A DNA stretch of 64,000 bases, taken from Paracoccaceae bacterium (lineage in GTDB: Bacteria > Pseudomonadota > Alphaproteobacteria > Rhodobacterales > Rhodobacteraceae). The notes beneath the pieces are model-generated. The model did not search any database. It saw only the letters and a list, made by a program, of their open reading frames with translations, and was not told where the DNA came from. The position numbers and the translations under genes were made by a program. Positions 16,935 to 26,585 of the stretch are shown one piece after another (the stretch's first letter is position 1; every line of letters begins with the position of its first letter). The stretch is from contig JAUYQR010000010.1 of the NCBI GenBank assembly GCA_030697175.1, positions 1 to 64,000 on the forward strand. Direction: 5' to 3'.

Positions 16935-19193
16935 TCAACCTCCTTGCCCGCTAGGGCCTTGTGTCTTGGGGCGCCGCCGGACGAGGCGTGGCAGACGGAT
17001 TTCCGCCATCGCACCGGGGTGGGCATTGCCGCCAAATGGGGGGGCATCGAGAAGCGCGAGCGTGCCGCCGTGTTCCTCGATGATCTTCTTTACGATGGGC
17101 AGGCCAAGGCCGGTGCCCTTGTCGCGGGTGGTCACGTAGGGTTCGAAAAGACGGGCGCGGTCCAGAGGCAGGCCGGTGCCGTTGTCCATGATGCGGATGA
17201 TGGCCTCGGTGTCATCGGCCTCCATCTGGATGCGGATTTCCGGGGCGTGACCCGGTGGTGCGCCTTTTTCGTGCAGTGTTTCAATGGCTTCACCGGCGTT
17301 CTTGATAAGGTTCGTCAGCGCCTGCCCGATCATCGTGGGGTCAAGATCCATGCTGACCGGAGTTTTCGGGATATCGGAGACGAAATGCACCGACGGCTGG
17401 CCGTTGGTCTGCAACAGGACCGCGCCGCGCAGGAGTTCGGCCAGATCGCAGTCGCGGCGGTCGGGTTCGGGCATCCGGGCGAATTTGGAAAATTCGTCGA
17501 CGATGCGGCGCAGGTCGTTGGTCTGGCGGATGATGACGTCGGTGTATTGTTCAAGGTCTTCGTGATCGCGGACCTGGGAGGCGAACTTGCGCTTGATGCG
17601 TTCGGCGGAAAGCTGGATCGGGGTGAGCGGGTTCTTGATCTCGTGCGCGATGCGGCGGGCAACGTCGCCCCAGGCGGCCATGCGTTGGGCAGAGACCAGG
17701 TCGGTCACGTCATCGAAGGCCACGACGAAGCCTTCAAGCCCACCCGCGTCGTTGCTGCGCACCGACATGCGGACCAGAAGGCTTTCCAGCTTGCCCTTGC
17801 GGGTGAGGCGGATTTCTTCCTGCACGGCGCTGCCGGCGCTGTCGCGGAGGCGATCAAAAAGCGCGGCAAATTCGGGGACCGCGGCGGCAAGGGTGGTGCC
17901 GGTTGCGCCGTTGGGGAAATCGAGCAGGCGTTCGGCGGCGCGGTTGACGAAATCCACCCTGCCCTCGCCATCGAGGCCGATCACGCCGGCGGTGACATTG
18001 GACAGGACGCTGTCGAACAGCCGGCGGCGCAGTTCGGTCTGGTGGTGGCCTTCCATCAGCGCCTCGCGCTGGCCTTTCAACTGGCGGGTCATCTGGTTGA
18101 AGAGGCGGCCGAGCATGGCAATTTCGTCGTCGCCCTCCTCCTCCATCACCTGCACGTCAAGATCGCCGCCACCGACGCGCTGCGCCGCACCGGCAAGGCG
18201 GCCAACCGGGCGCGACAGGCGTTCGGCGAACCACAGGCCCAGCCAGACAGCGGCGAGGACGAGGATCAGGGCGAAGCCGAGGTAGATCAGGCCGAAATTG
18301 AACAAGAGGCGGCCGCGTTCGCTTTCAAGCTGGTTGTAAAGCTGGACGGTTTCCTGCGTTTCGTCGAGGAGCGAGAGGATCGAGCCGTCCACCTCGCGGC
18401 TGACGTAAAGGTAGCGGTCGGCGTAGGCGTCAAGGTGAACAAGGGCGCGGAACTCGTTGTTCGGCCAGTCGGGGATCAGGACGGGCTGGCCTTTGCGGGC
18501 CTCGTCGAGCTGGGCGGTCGTTACCGGTTCGAAGTCGAAGAGATAGGAGCGTTCGCCGCGGGTTTGCAGCTCGCCTCCGCCATCGACGAGGTAGGCTTCC
18601 TTCAGACCCCGCTGGATCGCGGCCTGGCCTTGCGTCAGCAGCGGGCGAAGCTGGTCATCGCGCAGGAAGGAGGTGCGTTCCTTGGCGCGGTTGATATAGG
18701 CCGCAAGCGCGATGGCGTCGGCGGTCAGATCGTCGCGCTGTTCGGCCTCGTAGGCCTGGGCCGCGGCGAGCGAGGAACCGACGACCGAGCGGACACGTTC
18801 GGAAAACCAGCCCTCAAGGCCGATGTTCACGGAAAGCACGGCGAACACGGCGACGAGAACGGTCGGGGTCAGCGCGATCAGCATGAACACGCCCGAAAGC
18901 CGCAGGTGCAGGCGCGACCCGGCGGATTGGCTGCGCCGGTCGGCGATCATCCGGGCGACGCGGGCAAGGACGAGGGCCGCGATCACGAGCACGTAGACAA
19001 GGTCGGAAAGGAGGATCAGCCGCAGAAAAGGGGACGTCGCGCCCTGGTTGAAGGGGCCAAGCGCGAGGAACGTGGCCACCGCGAGAACCGGGCCGAGAAG
19101 CACGAGGCCAAGCGTGACGGCGGTCTGGAACCGGCGTTGCCGCCGCAGCCGCAAAACCCTTGCCCATACGTCGCTGCGAACTGCGCGTTGCAA
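16935..19193 (-). CDS. ntrY: Sensor histidine kinase NtrY
   Basis: The roughly 752-residue membrane kinase has two N-terminal hydrophobic segments (AVTLGLVLLGPVLAVATFLAL; LILLSDLVYVLVIAALVLA), a third and a periplasmic loop, then a HAMP region (RLSRPVGRLAGAAQRVGGG). A PAS-type segment (GLDGEGRVDFVNRAAERLL) follows, and the phosphoacceptor H-box is [15 protein letters not shown]. The ATPase domain carries N-box (LTNLIKNAGEAIE) and G-boxes (DNGTGLPLD, GTGLGLPIV). The start is a TTG and is uncertain. Gene order dusB-ntrB-ntrC-ntrY-ntrX is complete here. It phosphorylates NtrX. Confidence 0.95.
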   Translation of the reverse strand: MQRAVRSDVWARVLRLRRQRRFQTAVTLGLVLLGPVLAVATFLALGPFNQGATSPFLRLILLSDLVYVLVIAALVLARVARMIADRRSQSAGSRLHLRLSGVFMLIALTPTVLVAVFAVLSVNIGLEGWFSERVRSVVGSSLAAAQAYEAEQRDDLTADAIALAAYINRAKERTSFLRDDQLRPLLTQGQAAIQRGLKEAYLVDGGGELQTRGERSYLFDFEPVTTAQLDEARKGQPVLIPDWPNNEFRALVHLDAYADRYLYVSREVDGSILSLLDETQETVQLYNQLESERGRLLFNFGLIYLGFALILVLAAVWLGLWFAERLSRPVGRLAGAAQRVGGGDLDVQVMEEEGDDEIAMLGRLFNQMTRQLKGQREALMEGHHQTELRRRLFDSVLSNVTAGVIGLDGEGRVDFVNRAAERLLDFPNGATGTTLAAAVPEFAALFDRLRDSAGSAVQEEIRLTRKGKLESLLVRMSVRSNDAGGLEGFVVAFDDVTDLVSAQRMAAWGDVARRIAHEIKNPLTPIQLSAERIKRKFASQVRDHEDLEQYTDVIIRQTNDLRRIVDEFSKFARMPEPDRRDCDLAELLRGAVLLQTNGQPSVHFVSDIPKTPVSMDLDPTMIGQALTNLIKNAGEAIETLHEKGAPPGHAPEIRIQMEADDTEAIIRIMDNGTGLPLDRARLFEPYVTTRDKGTGLGLPIVKKIIEEHGGTLALLDAPPFGGNAHPGAMAEIRLPRLVRRRPKTQGPSGQGG

Positions 19194-19305
19194 GCCCTGC
19201 GCCCCATTGACCGGGGTCGATGCGCCCCTTTGCCACTATATCTTGACGGATGACGATGTGAAACCCAAAAGACACGGGCGATGTGGCACAGCTACATCAA
19301 CCCGC

Positions 19306-20670
19306 CTACATCAGCTTGCGGCGGCGGGTGACGCGGATGTCGAGATCGGTGATCTTCTTGCGCAAGGTGTTGCGGTTGATCCCCAGAAGGTCGGCGCATT
19401 TCGCCTGATTACCAGCGGTTGCATCAAGCGCGATTTCGATCAGCGGGGTTTCAACCTCGCGCAGGATGCGCTGGTAGACGCCGGCGGGCGGCAACTGGCC
19501 GCCGTGCAGATCGAAATAGCGTTTCAGGTGCCTGGCGACGGAGGCGGACAGCTTTTCGCCTTCGCCGCCACCGCTGCGCGGTTCGGGGCTGGGCTGGTTG
19601 CCAAGCACCTGCTCGATCTCGGATTTGGTGATCTCGGTTTCCGAGGAGGTGACGAGCAGGCGGCGGATGGTGTTTTCCAACTGCCGCACGTTGCCGGGCC
19701 AACTGTAGACGCGGACGAGGTCGCGGGCATCGTTCGACAGGCGGCGCATGGTGCCAAGGTCACGCTCGCCCTTGGTCAGGAAATGTTCGGCCAGCAGCGG
19801 GATGTCATCGACCCGTTCACGCAAGGACGGCACATGCAGGGTAACGCCGCCAAGGCGGTAGAAAAGGTCGGAGCGGAAGCCGCCGGTCTCCATGCGCTGC
19901 GCCAGATCGACCTGACTGGTCGCCATGATGCGGGGCGCGTTGTCGCCAAGCATGTCGAGCATCCGCACGACGCGGGCCTGGGTGTCATCGTCGTAATCGG
20001 CGACCTCGTCGAACACGATCGAGCCGCCGCGCGCCTTGGCGAGCAGGGTCGAAGGGCCTTCGACGCCTTGCAGATCGGCGGCCTGAGCCACGACGAAGGG
20101 CAAGGTGCGGCGGTCGGAGAAATCGTGGATCGCGCGGGCGATGAGCGATTTGCCAGTGCCGGATTCGCCGGTGATGAGGACGGAAAGGTCGGTGTTCATC
20201 ACGCGCGCGACAAGGCGGTAAAGCGCCTGCATTGCCGCAGTCCGGCCCACCAGGGGCAGGTCGTCGCCGGGATCGCGCGGGGCGATCACCACTTTGGGGC
20301 CGCGGCGTTTCTGATCGAGCGCGCGGGCGGAGCGTTTCATCAGATCGGGCAGATCGAAGGGTTTCGGCAGGTAGTCGAAGGCTTCCGCCTCGGCCGCCTG
20401 GATCGCCGTCATGATGGTATTCTGCGCTGAAATCACGATCACCGGCAGGCCGGGGCGCATTTTCGCGATGCGCGGCAGCGCGTCGAGGCCGTTGCCATCG
20501 GGCATGATCACGTCGGAGATCACGAGATCGCCCTTCCCTTCCTCGACCCAGCGCATCAGCGTCATGAGGGACGAGGTGGCATGCACCTTGCAGCCCGCGC
20601 GCGTCAACGCCTGGGTCAGCACCGTGCGGATCGTGCGGTCATCATCCGCAACCAGAACAGTGCCATCCAT
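19306..20670 (-). CDS. ntrC: Nitrogen regulation response regulator NtrC, sigma-54 loop missing
   Basis: The 454-residue regulator has a receiver domain ([26 protein letters not shown]), an AAA+ domain (Walker [30 protein letters not shown]) and a C-terminal Fis-type HTH ([20 protein letters not shown]). The stretch that normally holds ELFGHEKGAFTGA reads [22 protein letters not shown], so the sigma-54 contact loop is deleted. This is the known state of Rhodobacter capsulatus NtrC, which activates the sigma-70-type RNA polymerase. The start codon overlaps the ntrB stop by one base (TAATG), indicating translational coupling. Confidence 0.96.
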   Translation of the reverse strand: MDGTVLVADDDRTIRTVLTQALTRAGCKVHATSSLMTLMRWVEEGKGDLVISDVIMPDGNGLDALPRIAKMRPGLPVIVISAQNTIMTAIQAAEAEAFDYLPKPFDLPDLMKRSARALDQKRRGPKVVIAPRDPGDDLPLVGRTAAMQALYRLVARVMNTDLSVLITGESGTGKSLIARAIHDFSDRRTLPFVVAQAADLQGVEGPSTLLAKARGGSIVFDEVADYDDDTQARVVRMLDMLGDNAPRIMATSQVDLAQRMETGGFRSDLFYRLGGVTLHVPSLRERVDDIPLLAEHFLTKGERDLGTMRRLSNDARDLVRVYSWPGNVRQLENTIRRLLVTSSETEITKSEIEQVLGNQPSPEPRSGGGEGEKLSASVARHLKRYFDLHGGQLPPAGVYQRILREVETPLIEIALDATAGNQAKCADLLGINRNTLRKKITDLDIRVTRRRKLM

Positions 20671-21773
20671 TACGGGGCCTCCTTGAGGGGTTTCTTGTCT
20701 TTGGGTGCAATCGGCAGCGAGACGCGGAACGCGGTGCGGCCGGGAGTTGAATCAACCGATATCCAGCCCTCGTGGTCGGATATGATTTTCGAGACGAGTG
20801 CCAGACCAAGCCCGGTGCCGTTTTCGCGGCCCGAAACGAAGGGCTCGAAGATCTCGGCGGCGATTTCGGGCTTGATGCCGGGGCCGTCGTCGATGATCTC
20901 GATCTGCAGGGGCAAGGCAGCGGGCTGCCCGTCCTTGCGCCGGATGCGAAGCGAAAGGTCGTAGAAGGTGTGCAGCCGGATCGTGCCGCCGGTCTTGCAC
21001 GCCTCGGCCGCGTTCTTGATGAGGTTGAGGAACACCTGCATCAACTGGTCGCTGTCGGCGAAGGTCGGGGGCAGCGAGGGATCGTAATCTTCGGTGATCG
21101 TCATGTGGGCCGCGAACCCGACGAGGGCGGATTTGCGGGCGCGGTCAAGCGCGTCGTGGATGTTGACGGGCTTGCGGTCCGGCGGGCGGATGTTGCCGAA
21201 CTGCTCGACCTGTTCGAGGAGTTTCACGATGCGGCGGGTTTCGACGACGATGAGGTCGGTCAGTTCCTGATCTTCGGGCGACAGGCCCATCGACAGAAGC
21301 TGCGCCGCACCCGAGATGCCGGCGAGCGGGTTCTTGATTTCATGCGCCAGCATCTCGGCCATGCCGATGGCCGAGCGGGCGGCGGATTTGACGCCCATCG
21401 ACCGGCCCAGACGGTCGGCGATTTCGCGGGGGGAAAGGATCAGCATGATGACATCGGGGTTGTCGTGCATGGGCGCGACGTGAATCGTGCATTGCACGGG
21501 CGGGCGTTCCCCGGTGGTCACGTCGACATCGTTGATGTTCAGCGGCGACTGGTTGGCGCGGGCGCGGGTCAGGGCTTCTTCCATCGGCGCGTCGATGGAG
21601 AGGCGGTCGAACGCTGGCTGACCGCGCAGCGCCTTTTCCGACGAGTTGAGGAAGGTTTCGGCAGCCGGGTTCACCTCGAGGATGCGGGCGTTGGCATCGA
21701 GGAGGAGTGCGGGAAGCGGGAGAGAGGCCCAGATCACCCCCGGCACCGGGTATGGCATGCGGTAGGGCGTCAT
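20670..21773 (-). CDS. ntrB: Nitrogen regulation sensor kinase NtrB
   Basis: The 367-residue cytoplasmic kinase/phosphatase acts on NtrC under PII control. It has an N-terminal PAS domain ([21 protein letters not shown]), the H-box [19 protein letters not shown]-box [22 protein letters not shown] and GTGLGLALV. The frame is open much further upstream across dusB, but the ATG at 21773 overlaps the dusB stop as ATGA and gives the family length. It sits between dusB and ntrC, coupled to both. Confidence 0.95.
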   Translation of the reverse strand: MTPYRMPYPVPGVIWASLPLPALLLDANARILEVNPAAETFLNSSEKALRGQPAFDRLSIDAPMEEALTRARANQSPLNINDVDVTTGERPPVQCTIHVAPMHDNPDVIMLILSPREIADRLGRSMGVKSAARSAIGMAEMLAHEIKNPLAGISGAAQLLSMGLSPEDQELTDLIVVETRRIVKLLEQVEQFGNIRPPDRKPVNIHDALDRARKSALVGFAAHMTITEDYDPSLPPTFADSDQLMQVFLNLIKNAAEACKTGGTIRLHTFYDLSLRIRRKDGQPAALPLQIEIIDDGPGIKPEIAAEIFEPFVSGRENGTGLGLALVSKIISDHEGWISVDSTPGRTAFRVSLPIAPKDKKPLKEAP

Positions 21774-22747
21774 GCGGCAAGCTCCATGTCGGCAAAGGCG
21801 TCGCGCAGGAGGCGGGTGACGGTGGCGGGGTCGGTGGCGGTGAGGATGGCTTCGCGGGCGTGGTCGAGGCCTGCCTCCTCCAGATACCAGCCGAGGTGTT
21901 TGCGGGCCATGCGAAGGCCAAGGTCGCGGCCGTAGAACGACAGCATGTCGTCGTAGTGGTGCAGGATCATGTCGGCGCGTTCGGTGCCGTCCGGGATGCG
22001 CGGGGCCGGGGCGGCGAAGAGATCGCGGGCGATTTCGGCCAGCCGCCAGGGCGCGCCTTGGGCGCCGCGCCCGACCATCACGCCAGCGGCACCGGACAGG
22101 CGCAGCGCCTCGCGGGCGGTGGCGGTGTCGGTGATGTCGCCGTTGGCAATGACGGGGATGGTGACGGCCTCTTTCACCGCGCGGATCGCGGCCCAGTTGG
22201 CGTTGCCCTTGTAGAACTGGCAGCGGGTGCGGCCGTGGATGGTGATCATCTGCACGCCCGCACTTTCGGCGCGTCTGGCAAGGTCGGGTGCGTTGTGGAG
22301 GGTGTCGTCCCAGCCGAGGCGGGTTTTCAGGGTGACGGGGACGCGGACGGCCTTCACCACCGCTTCGATCAGCGTCAGCGCGAGGTCGAGATCGCGCAGG
22401 AGAGCCGAGCCGCAAAGGCCGGTGGTCACCCGCTTTGACGGGCAGCCCATGTTGATGTCGATGATCCGAGCGCCCTGCGCTTCGACGTAGCGGGCGGCTT
22501 CGGCCATCCAGTAGGGTTCGCGCCCGGCAAGCTGCACCGATGTCGCCTGATCGCCAAGGCCAAGTTCGGCGCGGGCGCGGGCTTCGGGGCGCGCGCGCAC
22601 GACCTCTTCGGAGGCGACCATCTCGCTGACCACCAGCCCTGCACCAAACCGGGCGACCATCCGGCGAAACGGCAGGTCGGTGATCCCGGCCAAGGGGGCC
22701 AGAAGAACGGGTGGGTCGATCCGCAGGGGGCCGAGGGCGATGGGCAA
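21770..22747 (-). CDS. dusB: tRNA-dihydrouridine synthase DusB (NifR3)
   Basis: The 325-residue FMN enzyme reduces uridines in the tRNA D-loop. Landmarks are VLLAPLAGITDLPFRRMV, the active-site motif INMGCPSKRVTTGLCGSAL with its catalytic Cys, TLKTRLGWDD, ITIHGRTRCQFYKGNANW and VMVGRGAQGAPWR. The gene was first called nifR3 because it heads the ntr operon in Rhodobacter, as it does here. The start is a TTG. It is the first gene of the ntr operon, diverging from ispDF with 185 bases between, where the promoters must lie. Confidence 0.95.
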   Translation of the reverse strand: MPIALGPLRIDPPVLLAPLAGITDLPFRRMVARFGAGLVVSEMVASEEVVRARPEARARAELGLGDQATSVQLAGREPYWMAEAARYVEAQGARIIDINMGCPSKRVTTGLCGSALLRDLDLALTLIEAVVKAVRVPVTLKTRLGWDDTLHNAPDLARRAESAGVQMITIHGRTRCQFYKGNANWAAIRAVKEAVTIPVIANGDITDTATAREALRLSGAAGVMVGRGAQGAPWRLAEIARDLFAAPAPRIPDGTERADMILHHYDDMLSFYGRDLGLRMARKHLGWYLEEAGLDHAREAILTATDPATVTRLLRDAFADMELAA

Positions 22748-22932
22748 CTGCCTAATCCTTGTGCGCTAGAACCATGAGCTAATGGCGCGACCCCAAGCGG
22801 CCAAGCGCATGAGGGAAGTTTATGGCTGAAAAACATGCGTTGCACAAATTTTAGGCGCACAAGCCCGATCCCGCGCCAGATTGTCAGGCGAAGCGCGCTG
22901 GCCTAAGGATTGGAAAAGCCGAAGGGAACCCT

Positions 22933-24057
22933 ATGAGCATCGCCGTCATCATCGTGGCCGCAGGCCGTGGCACGCGCGCCGGAGGCGACGTGCCGAAGCA
23001 GTGGCAGACGCTGGCGGGGCAGCCGGTGCTGGCGCACACGCTTGCGGCGTTTGCCGGGATGGACGTGGTGCTGGCAATCCACCCGGAGGATCGCGCGCGG
23101 GCGGAGGCGTTGGGCACTGGCGCAAGGTTGGTGGAGGGCGGGCCGACGCGGGATGCGTCGGTCCGGGCTGCGCTGGAGGCGTTGGCGGGATCTGCGGTGA
23201 CGCAGGTGCTGATCCATGACGGGGCGCGGCCCTTGCCTTCGCCCGCCTTGATCGGGCGGCTGGTTGCGGCACTGGACGACCATCCGGGCGCGGCCCCGGC
23301 CCTTGCGGTGACGGATGCGTTGTGGCGCGGCGAGGCCGGGCTGGTGGCGGGGACGCAGGACCGCAGCGGGCTGTACCGCGCACAGACACCGCAGGCATTT
23401 CGCTTTGAGGCCATCTTGGCGGCTCATCGGGCGCATCCGGGTGGTGCGGCGGATGATGTCGAGGTGGCACGGGCGGCGGGGCTTGACGTCGCCATCGTCG
23501 AAGGCGACGAACAGAACCTGAAACTGACCTTTCCCGGCGATTTCGCACGCGGCGAGGCGATCCTGAAGGGCCGGATGATGGACGTGCGGTTGGGCAACGG
23601 CTATGACGTGCATGCCTTTTGCGACGGCGACCACGTCTGGCTTTGCGGGGTGAAGGTGACGCATTCGAAGGGCCTGCTGGGTCATTCGGATGCCGATGTG
23701 GGGATGCACGCGCTGACCGATGCGATTTACGGCGCGCTGGCCGAGGGTGATATCGGGCGGCACTTTCCGCCAAGCGACCCGCAATGGAAGGGCGCGGCGA
23801 GCCATATATTCCTGGCCCATGCGGTGCATCTGATGACCAAGCGTGGCTATCGGCTGGCCAACTGCGATGTGACGCTGGTCTGCGAGCGCCCGAAGATCGG
23901 GCCGCATGCCATTGCGATGCAAGGGGAATTGGCGCGGATCATGGGGGTCGATGTGGGGCTGGTGTCAGTGAAGGCGACGACGTCGGAGCGGCTGGGCTTT
24001 ACCGGGCGGGAAGAAGGCATCGCCGCCATCGCCACGGCTGCGCTGGTGCGGGCATGA
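22933..24057 (+). CDS. ispDF: Bifunctional IspD/IspF enzyme of the MEP isoprenoid pathway
   Basis: The 374-residue fusion carries out two non-consecutive steps. Residues 1 to about 212 are IspD, the CTP:2-C-methylerythritol-4-phosphate cytidylyltransferase ([30 protein letters not shown]). From about residue 216 is IspF, the MECDP synthase ([11 protein letters not shown] with metal-binding D-x-[46 protein letters not shown]). The fusion is common in alphaproteobacteria. Its stop overlaps the pgpA start (ATGA), so the two are coupled. Confidence 0.97.
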   Translation: MSIAVIIVAAGRGTRAGGDVPKQWQTLAGQPVLAHTLAAFAGMDVVLAIHPEDRARAEALGTGARLVEGGPTRDASVRAALEALAGSAVTQVLIHDGARPLPSPALIGRLVAALDDHPGAAPALAVTDALWRGEAGLVAGTQDRSGLYRAQTPQAFRFEAILAAHRAHPGGAADDVEVARAAGLDVAIVEGDEQNLKLTFPGDFARGEAILKGRMMDVRLGNGYDVHAFCDGDHVWLCGVKVTHSKGLLGHSDADVGMHALTDAIYGALAEGDIGRHFPPSDPQWKGAASHIFLAHAVHLMTKRGYRLANCDVTLVCERPKIGPHAIAMQGELARIMGVDVGLVSVKATTSERLGFTGREEGIAAIATAALVRA

Positions 24058-24551
24058 GCCGGGCGTGGAGCATCTTTTTCGGTGTTGGGCTTTTGCGCCC
24101 GGCCCCCGGCACCTGGGGGTCGGCGGTGGCGATCCTTCTGGGGTTGATGATCGACCGGACCTTCGGCGTCTGGGCGCTGCTTGGGGCGACGCTGGCGGTG
24201 ACGGTGATCGGGTTCTGGGCCTGCGCGCGGGAACTTGCGGGCCGGCCCGGTGCCGACCCCGGCGAGATCGTGATTGACGAGGTGGCGGGGCAATGGATCG
24301 CGCTGCTGTTTCCGGCTTTTGCGTTCTGGAACATGGGGGTGCAGGACTGGGCTCATGTGGCGTGGCCCGGCTGGGTGGCGGCTTTTGTGTTCTTTCGCCT
24401 GTTTGATATCTGGAAACCGTGGCTGGTTGGCTGGGCCGACCGGCGCGAGGATGCGGCGGGGGTGATGCTGGATGACCTGATCGCGGGCGTATTCGCGGGG
24501 CTGGCGGTGATGGTGGCAGCGGGCGTGGCGCATGGGGTGATCTTGCGATGA
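24054..24551 (+). CDS. pgpA: Phosphatidylglycerophosphatase A
   Basis: The 165-residue inner-membrane phosphatase makes phosphatidylglycerol from its phosphate. The N-terminal [15 protein letters not shown] and the central [17 protein letters not shown] motifs are diagnostic, as are [10 protein letters not shown] and [14 protein letters not shown] near the C-terminus. There are about four hydrophobic segments. It overlaps ispDF by 4 bases at the start and cinA by 4 bases at its stop, so the three genes form one coupled unit. Confidence 0.93.
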   Translation: MSRAWSIFFGVGLLRPAPGTWGSAVAILLGLMIDRTFGVWALLGATLAVTVIGFWACARELAGRPGADPGEIVIDEVAGQWIALLFPAFAFWNMGVQDWAHVAWPGWVAAFVFFRLFDIWKPWLVGWADRREDAAGVMLDDLIAGVFAGLAVMVAAGVAHGVILR

Positions 24552-25015
24552 CGCCGGAGGAGGTTCTGCGTCAGGCCCGGTTCTGGGGCATCCGCATTGC
24601 CACCGCCGAAAGCTGCACCGGCGGGATGGTCGCCGCCGCGCTGACCGATATCGCCGGATCGTCGGACGTGTTCGAGCGTGGGTATGTGACCTATTCCAAC
24701 GCGGCCAAGGTTCAGATGCTGGGGGTGAGCGAAGCGACGCTGGCGGCGCATGGCGCGGTGTCGGAGCCGGTTGCGCGCGAGATGGCCGAGGGCGCGCTGG
24801 CGCGGGCGGGGGTGGAACTGGCGGTGTCGATCACCGGGATCGCCGGGCCGGGCGGATCGGAGTTCAAGCCGGAGGGGCGGGTGTGCTTTGGCCTGGCGCG
24901 GCGGGGCGAGCCGACGCGAGTGGAAACGGTGGAGTTCGGTGCGGTGGGGCGAGCCAAGGTCAGGAAGGCCGCGACGGCGCATGCGCTGGCTTTGCTGGGT
25001 GCCGCACTCGCCTAG
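24548..25015 (+). CDS. pncC: CinA C-terminal domain protein, nicotinamide-nucleotide amidase
   Basis: The 155-residue protein consists only of the CinA C-terminal (PncC) domain, which deamidates NMN to NaMN in pyridine nucleotide recycling. The signature is ATAESCTGGMVAAALTDIAGSS, where the Ser is the likely nucleophile. GYVTYSNAAKVQMLGV and SITGIAGPGG follow. It lacks the N-terminal COG1058 domain of full CinA, as is usual for PncC. The start overlaps pgpA (ATGA). The gene ends 33 bases before a G-rich tandem repeat. Confidence 0.92.
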   Translation: MTPEEVLRQARFWGIRIATAESCTGGMVAAALTDIAGSSDVFERGYVTYSNAAKVQMLGVSEATLAAHGAVSEPVAREMAEGALARAGVELAVSITGIAGPGGSEFKPEGRVCFGLARRGEPTRVETVEFGAVGRAKVRKAATAHALALLGAALA

Positions 25016-25048
25016 GCTTCGTCAGGTTCAGCACAAGATCGAGGGCCT

Positions 25049-25114
25049 GGCGGGGGCGGCAAGGCGGGGGCGGCAAGGCGGGGGAGGCAAGGCGGGGGTG
25101 GCAAGGCGGGGGCT
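25049..25114 (+). repeat. G-rich 14-bp tandem repeat, potential G-quadruplex
   Basis: The unit GGCGGGGGnGGCAA is repeated four times exactly in length (25049-25062, 25063-25076, 25077-25090, 25091-25104). A partial fifth copy follows. The variable base is C, C, A, T. Each unit contributes a five-G run on the plus strand, giving five such runs in about 65 bases. It lies in the 202-base gap between the convergent cinA and preA genes. The rest of the gap holds an imperfectly supported hairpin (25150-25173) and no visible gene. Confidence 0.9.
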
Positions 25115-25217
25115 GCCGACGCCGCTGCGCCTGACGATGGCGACGATCAGCGGCCCGTTTGGTGGCGGGCCGCCGTGGCGACAGGGTTGGCGCCCTGACA
25201 ATCGTGGCTGGCACCGC

Positions 25218-26516
25218 CTATTCCGCTGCGACGGCACCGGGGTTGTTGGGGTGCGTCGTCCAGTTGGCGTAATCGCCAACAGGCTTGCCGGTACGCAGGT
25301 CGACGGCGCCTTTGGGCAGTTCCTCCATCGTGATGCAGTCGTCCACCGGGCAGACGTTGACACAGAGGTTGCAGGCGACACATTCGTCGTCCTTGACGGT
25401 GAACACGCGGTCAGGCGACATGGCGATGGCCTGGTGGCTGGTATCCTCGCAGGCGGCAAAGCAGCGACCGCAGGAGATGCAGAGATCCTGGTTGATGCGG
25501 GCCTTGGTGACGTAGTTGAGGTTCAACTCCTGCCATTCGACGAAGTTCGGCACGGCGCGGCCGACGAGGTCGGACAGCGCCATGTCCTTTTCGTCGAGGT
25601 ATTGCGACAGGCCGGAGATCATTTCCTGCACGATCTTGAAGCCGTAGGTCATGGCGGCGGTGCAGACCTGCACATTGCCCGCGCCAAGGGCCAGGAACTC
25701 CGCCGCGTCGCGCCAGGTGGTGACGCCGCCGATGCCCGAGATCGGCAGGCCGCGGGTTTCGCGGTTGCGGGCGATTTCGGCCACCATGTTCAGCGCGATG
25801 GGTTTGACCGCAGGGCCGCAGTAGCCGCCGTGCGAGCCTTTGCCGTCGATCATCGGGAACGGCGAGAAGTGGTCGAGGTCGACGTTGGTGATGGATTTCA
25901 CCGTGTTGATCAGGGACACCGCATCCGCCCCGCCGCGATGCGCGGCTTCGGCGGGCGGCAGGATCGAGGTGATGTTGGGGGTCAGTTTCACGATGCAGGG
26001 CATGCGGGAGTATTGCTTGACCCAGCGGGTGACCATTTCGATGTATTCCGGCACCTGCCCCACGGCGGACCCCATGCCGCGTTCCGCCATGCCGTGCGGG
26101 CAACCGAAGTTGAGTTCGACGCCGTCAGCCTCGGTATCCTCGATCTGGGCGAGGATGGCTTTCCACGAATCCTCGTCGCAGGGGACCATCAGGCTGATGA
26201 TCATCGCGCGGTCCTTGTAGTCGCGCTTGACGGACTTGATCTCGCGCAGGTTCACCTCGAGCGGGCGGTCGGTGATCAGTTCGATGTTGTTCAGGCCCAG
26301 CAGGCGGCGGTCGGCGCCCCAGATCGCGCCATAGCGCGGGCCGTTGACGTTGACGATGGGCGGGCCTTCGGAACCGAGGGTCTTCCAGACCACCCCGCCC
26401 CACCCGGCCTCGAAGGCGCGGCGGACGTTGTATTCCTTGTCCGTGGGCGGCGCGGAGGCAAGCCAGAACGGGTTGGGGGATTTGATGCCGATGAAGTTCG
26501 AGGCAAGGCTTGCCAT
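25218..26516 (-). CDS. preA: NAD-dependent dihydropyrimidine dehydrogenase subunit PreA
   Basis: The 432-residue enzyme subunit performs the first step of reductive uracil/thymine breakdown. The N-terminal FMN barrel resembles class 1/2 dihydroorotate dehydrogenase (IKSPNPFWLASAPPT; VELNFGCPHGM with the catalytic Cys region; SGIGGVTTWRDAAEFLALGA). The C-terminal part has two 4Fe-4S clusters: CISCGRCFAAC and CVACNLCVNVC. It works with PreT, which feeds electrons from NAD(P)H. preT lies on the same strand upstream, but a dedA gene is placed between the two. Confidence 0.95.
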   Translation of the reverse strand: MASLASNFIGIKSPNPFWLASAPPTDKEYNVRRAFEAGWGGVVWKTLGSEGPPIVNVNGPRYGAIWGADRRLLGLNNIELITDRPLEVNLREIKSVKRDYKDRAMIISLMVPCDEDSWKAILAQIEDTEADGVELNFGCPHGMAERGMGSAVGQVPEYIEMVTRWVKQYSRMPCIVKLTPNITSILPPAEAAHRGGADAVSLINTVKSITNVDLDHFSPFPMIDGKGSHGGYCGPAVKPIALNMVAEIARNRETRGLPISGIGGVTTWRDAAEFLALGAGNVQVCTAAMTYGFKIVQEMISGLSQYLDEKDMALSDLVGRAVPNFVEWQELNLNYVTKARINQDLCISCGRCFAACEDTSHQAIAMSPDRVFTVKDDECVACNLCVNVCPVDDCITMEELPKGAVDLRTGKPVGDYANWTTHPNNPGAVAAE

Positions 26517-26585
26517 TGCGTCCTCCTCAGGAAAAGACGGCGGCGCCCGAAGGGGCGGCCAACGGTCGGGTGACAGGGGATGGGG

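Noticed and set aside
16248-19253. A 1001-codon plus-strand open frame across ntrX and ntrY
   Set aside because: Antisense shadow of two genes with clear motifs; no domain, no ribosome-binding site and His/Asp/Gly-rich composition typical of reverse frames.
25150-25173. GCGGCCCG...CGGGCCGC hairpin as a terminator between cinA and preA
   Set aside because: The stem is real, but there is no T-tract in either direction and the DNA is very GC-rich.
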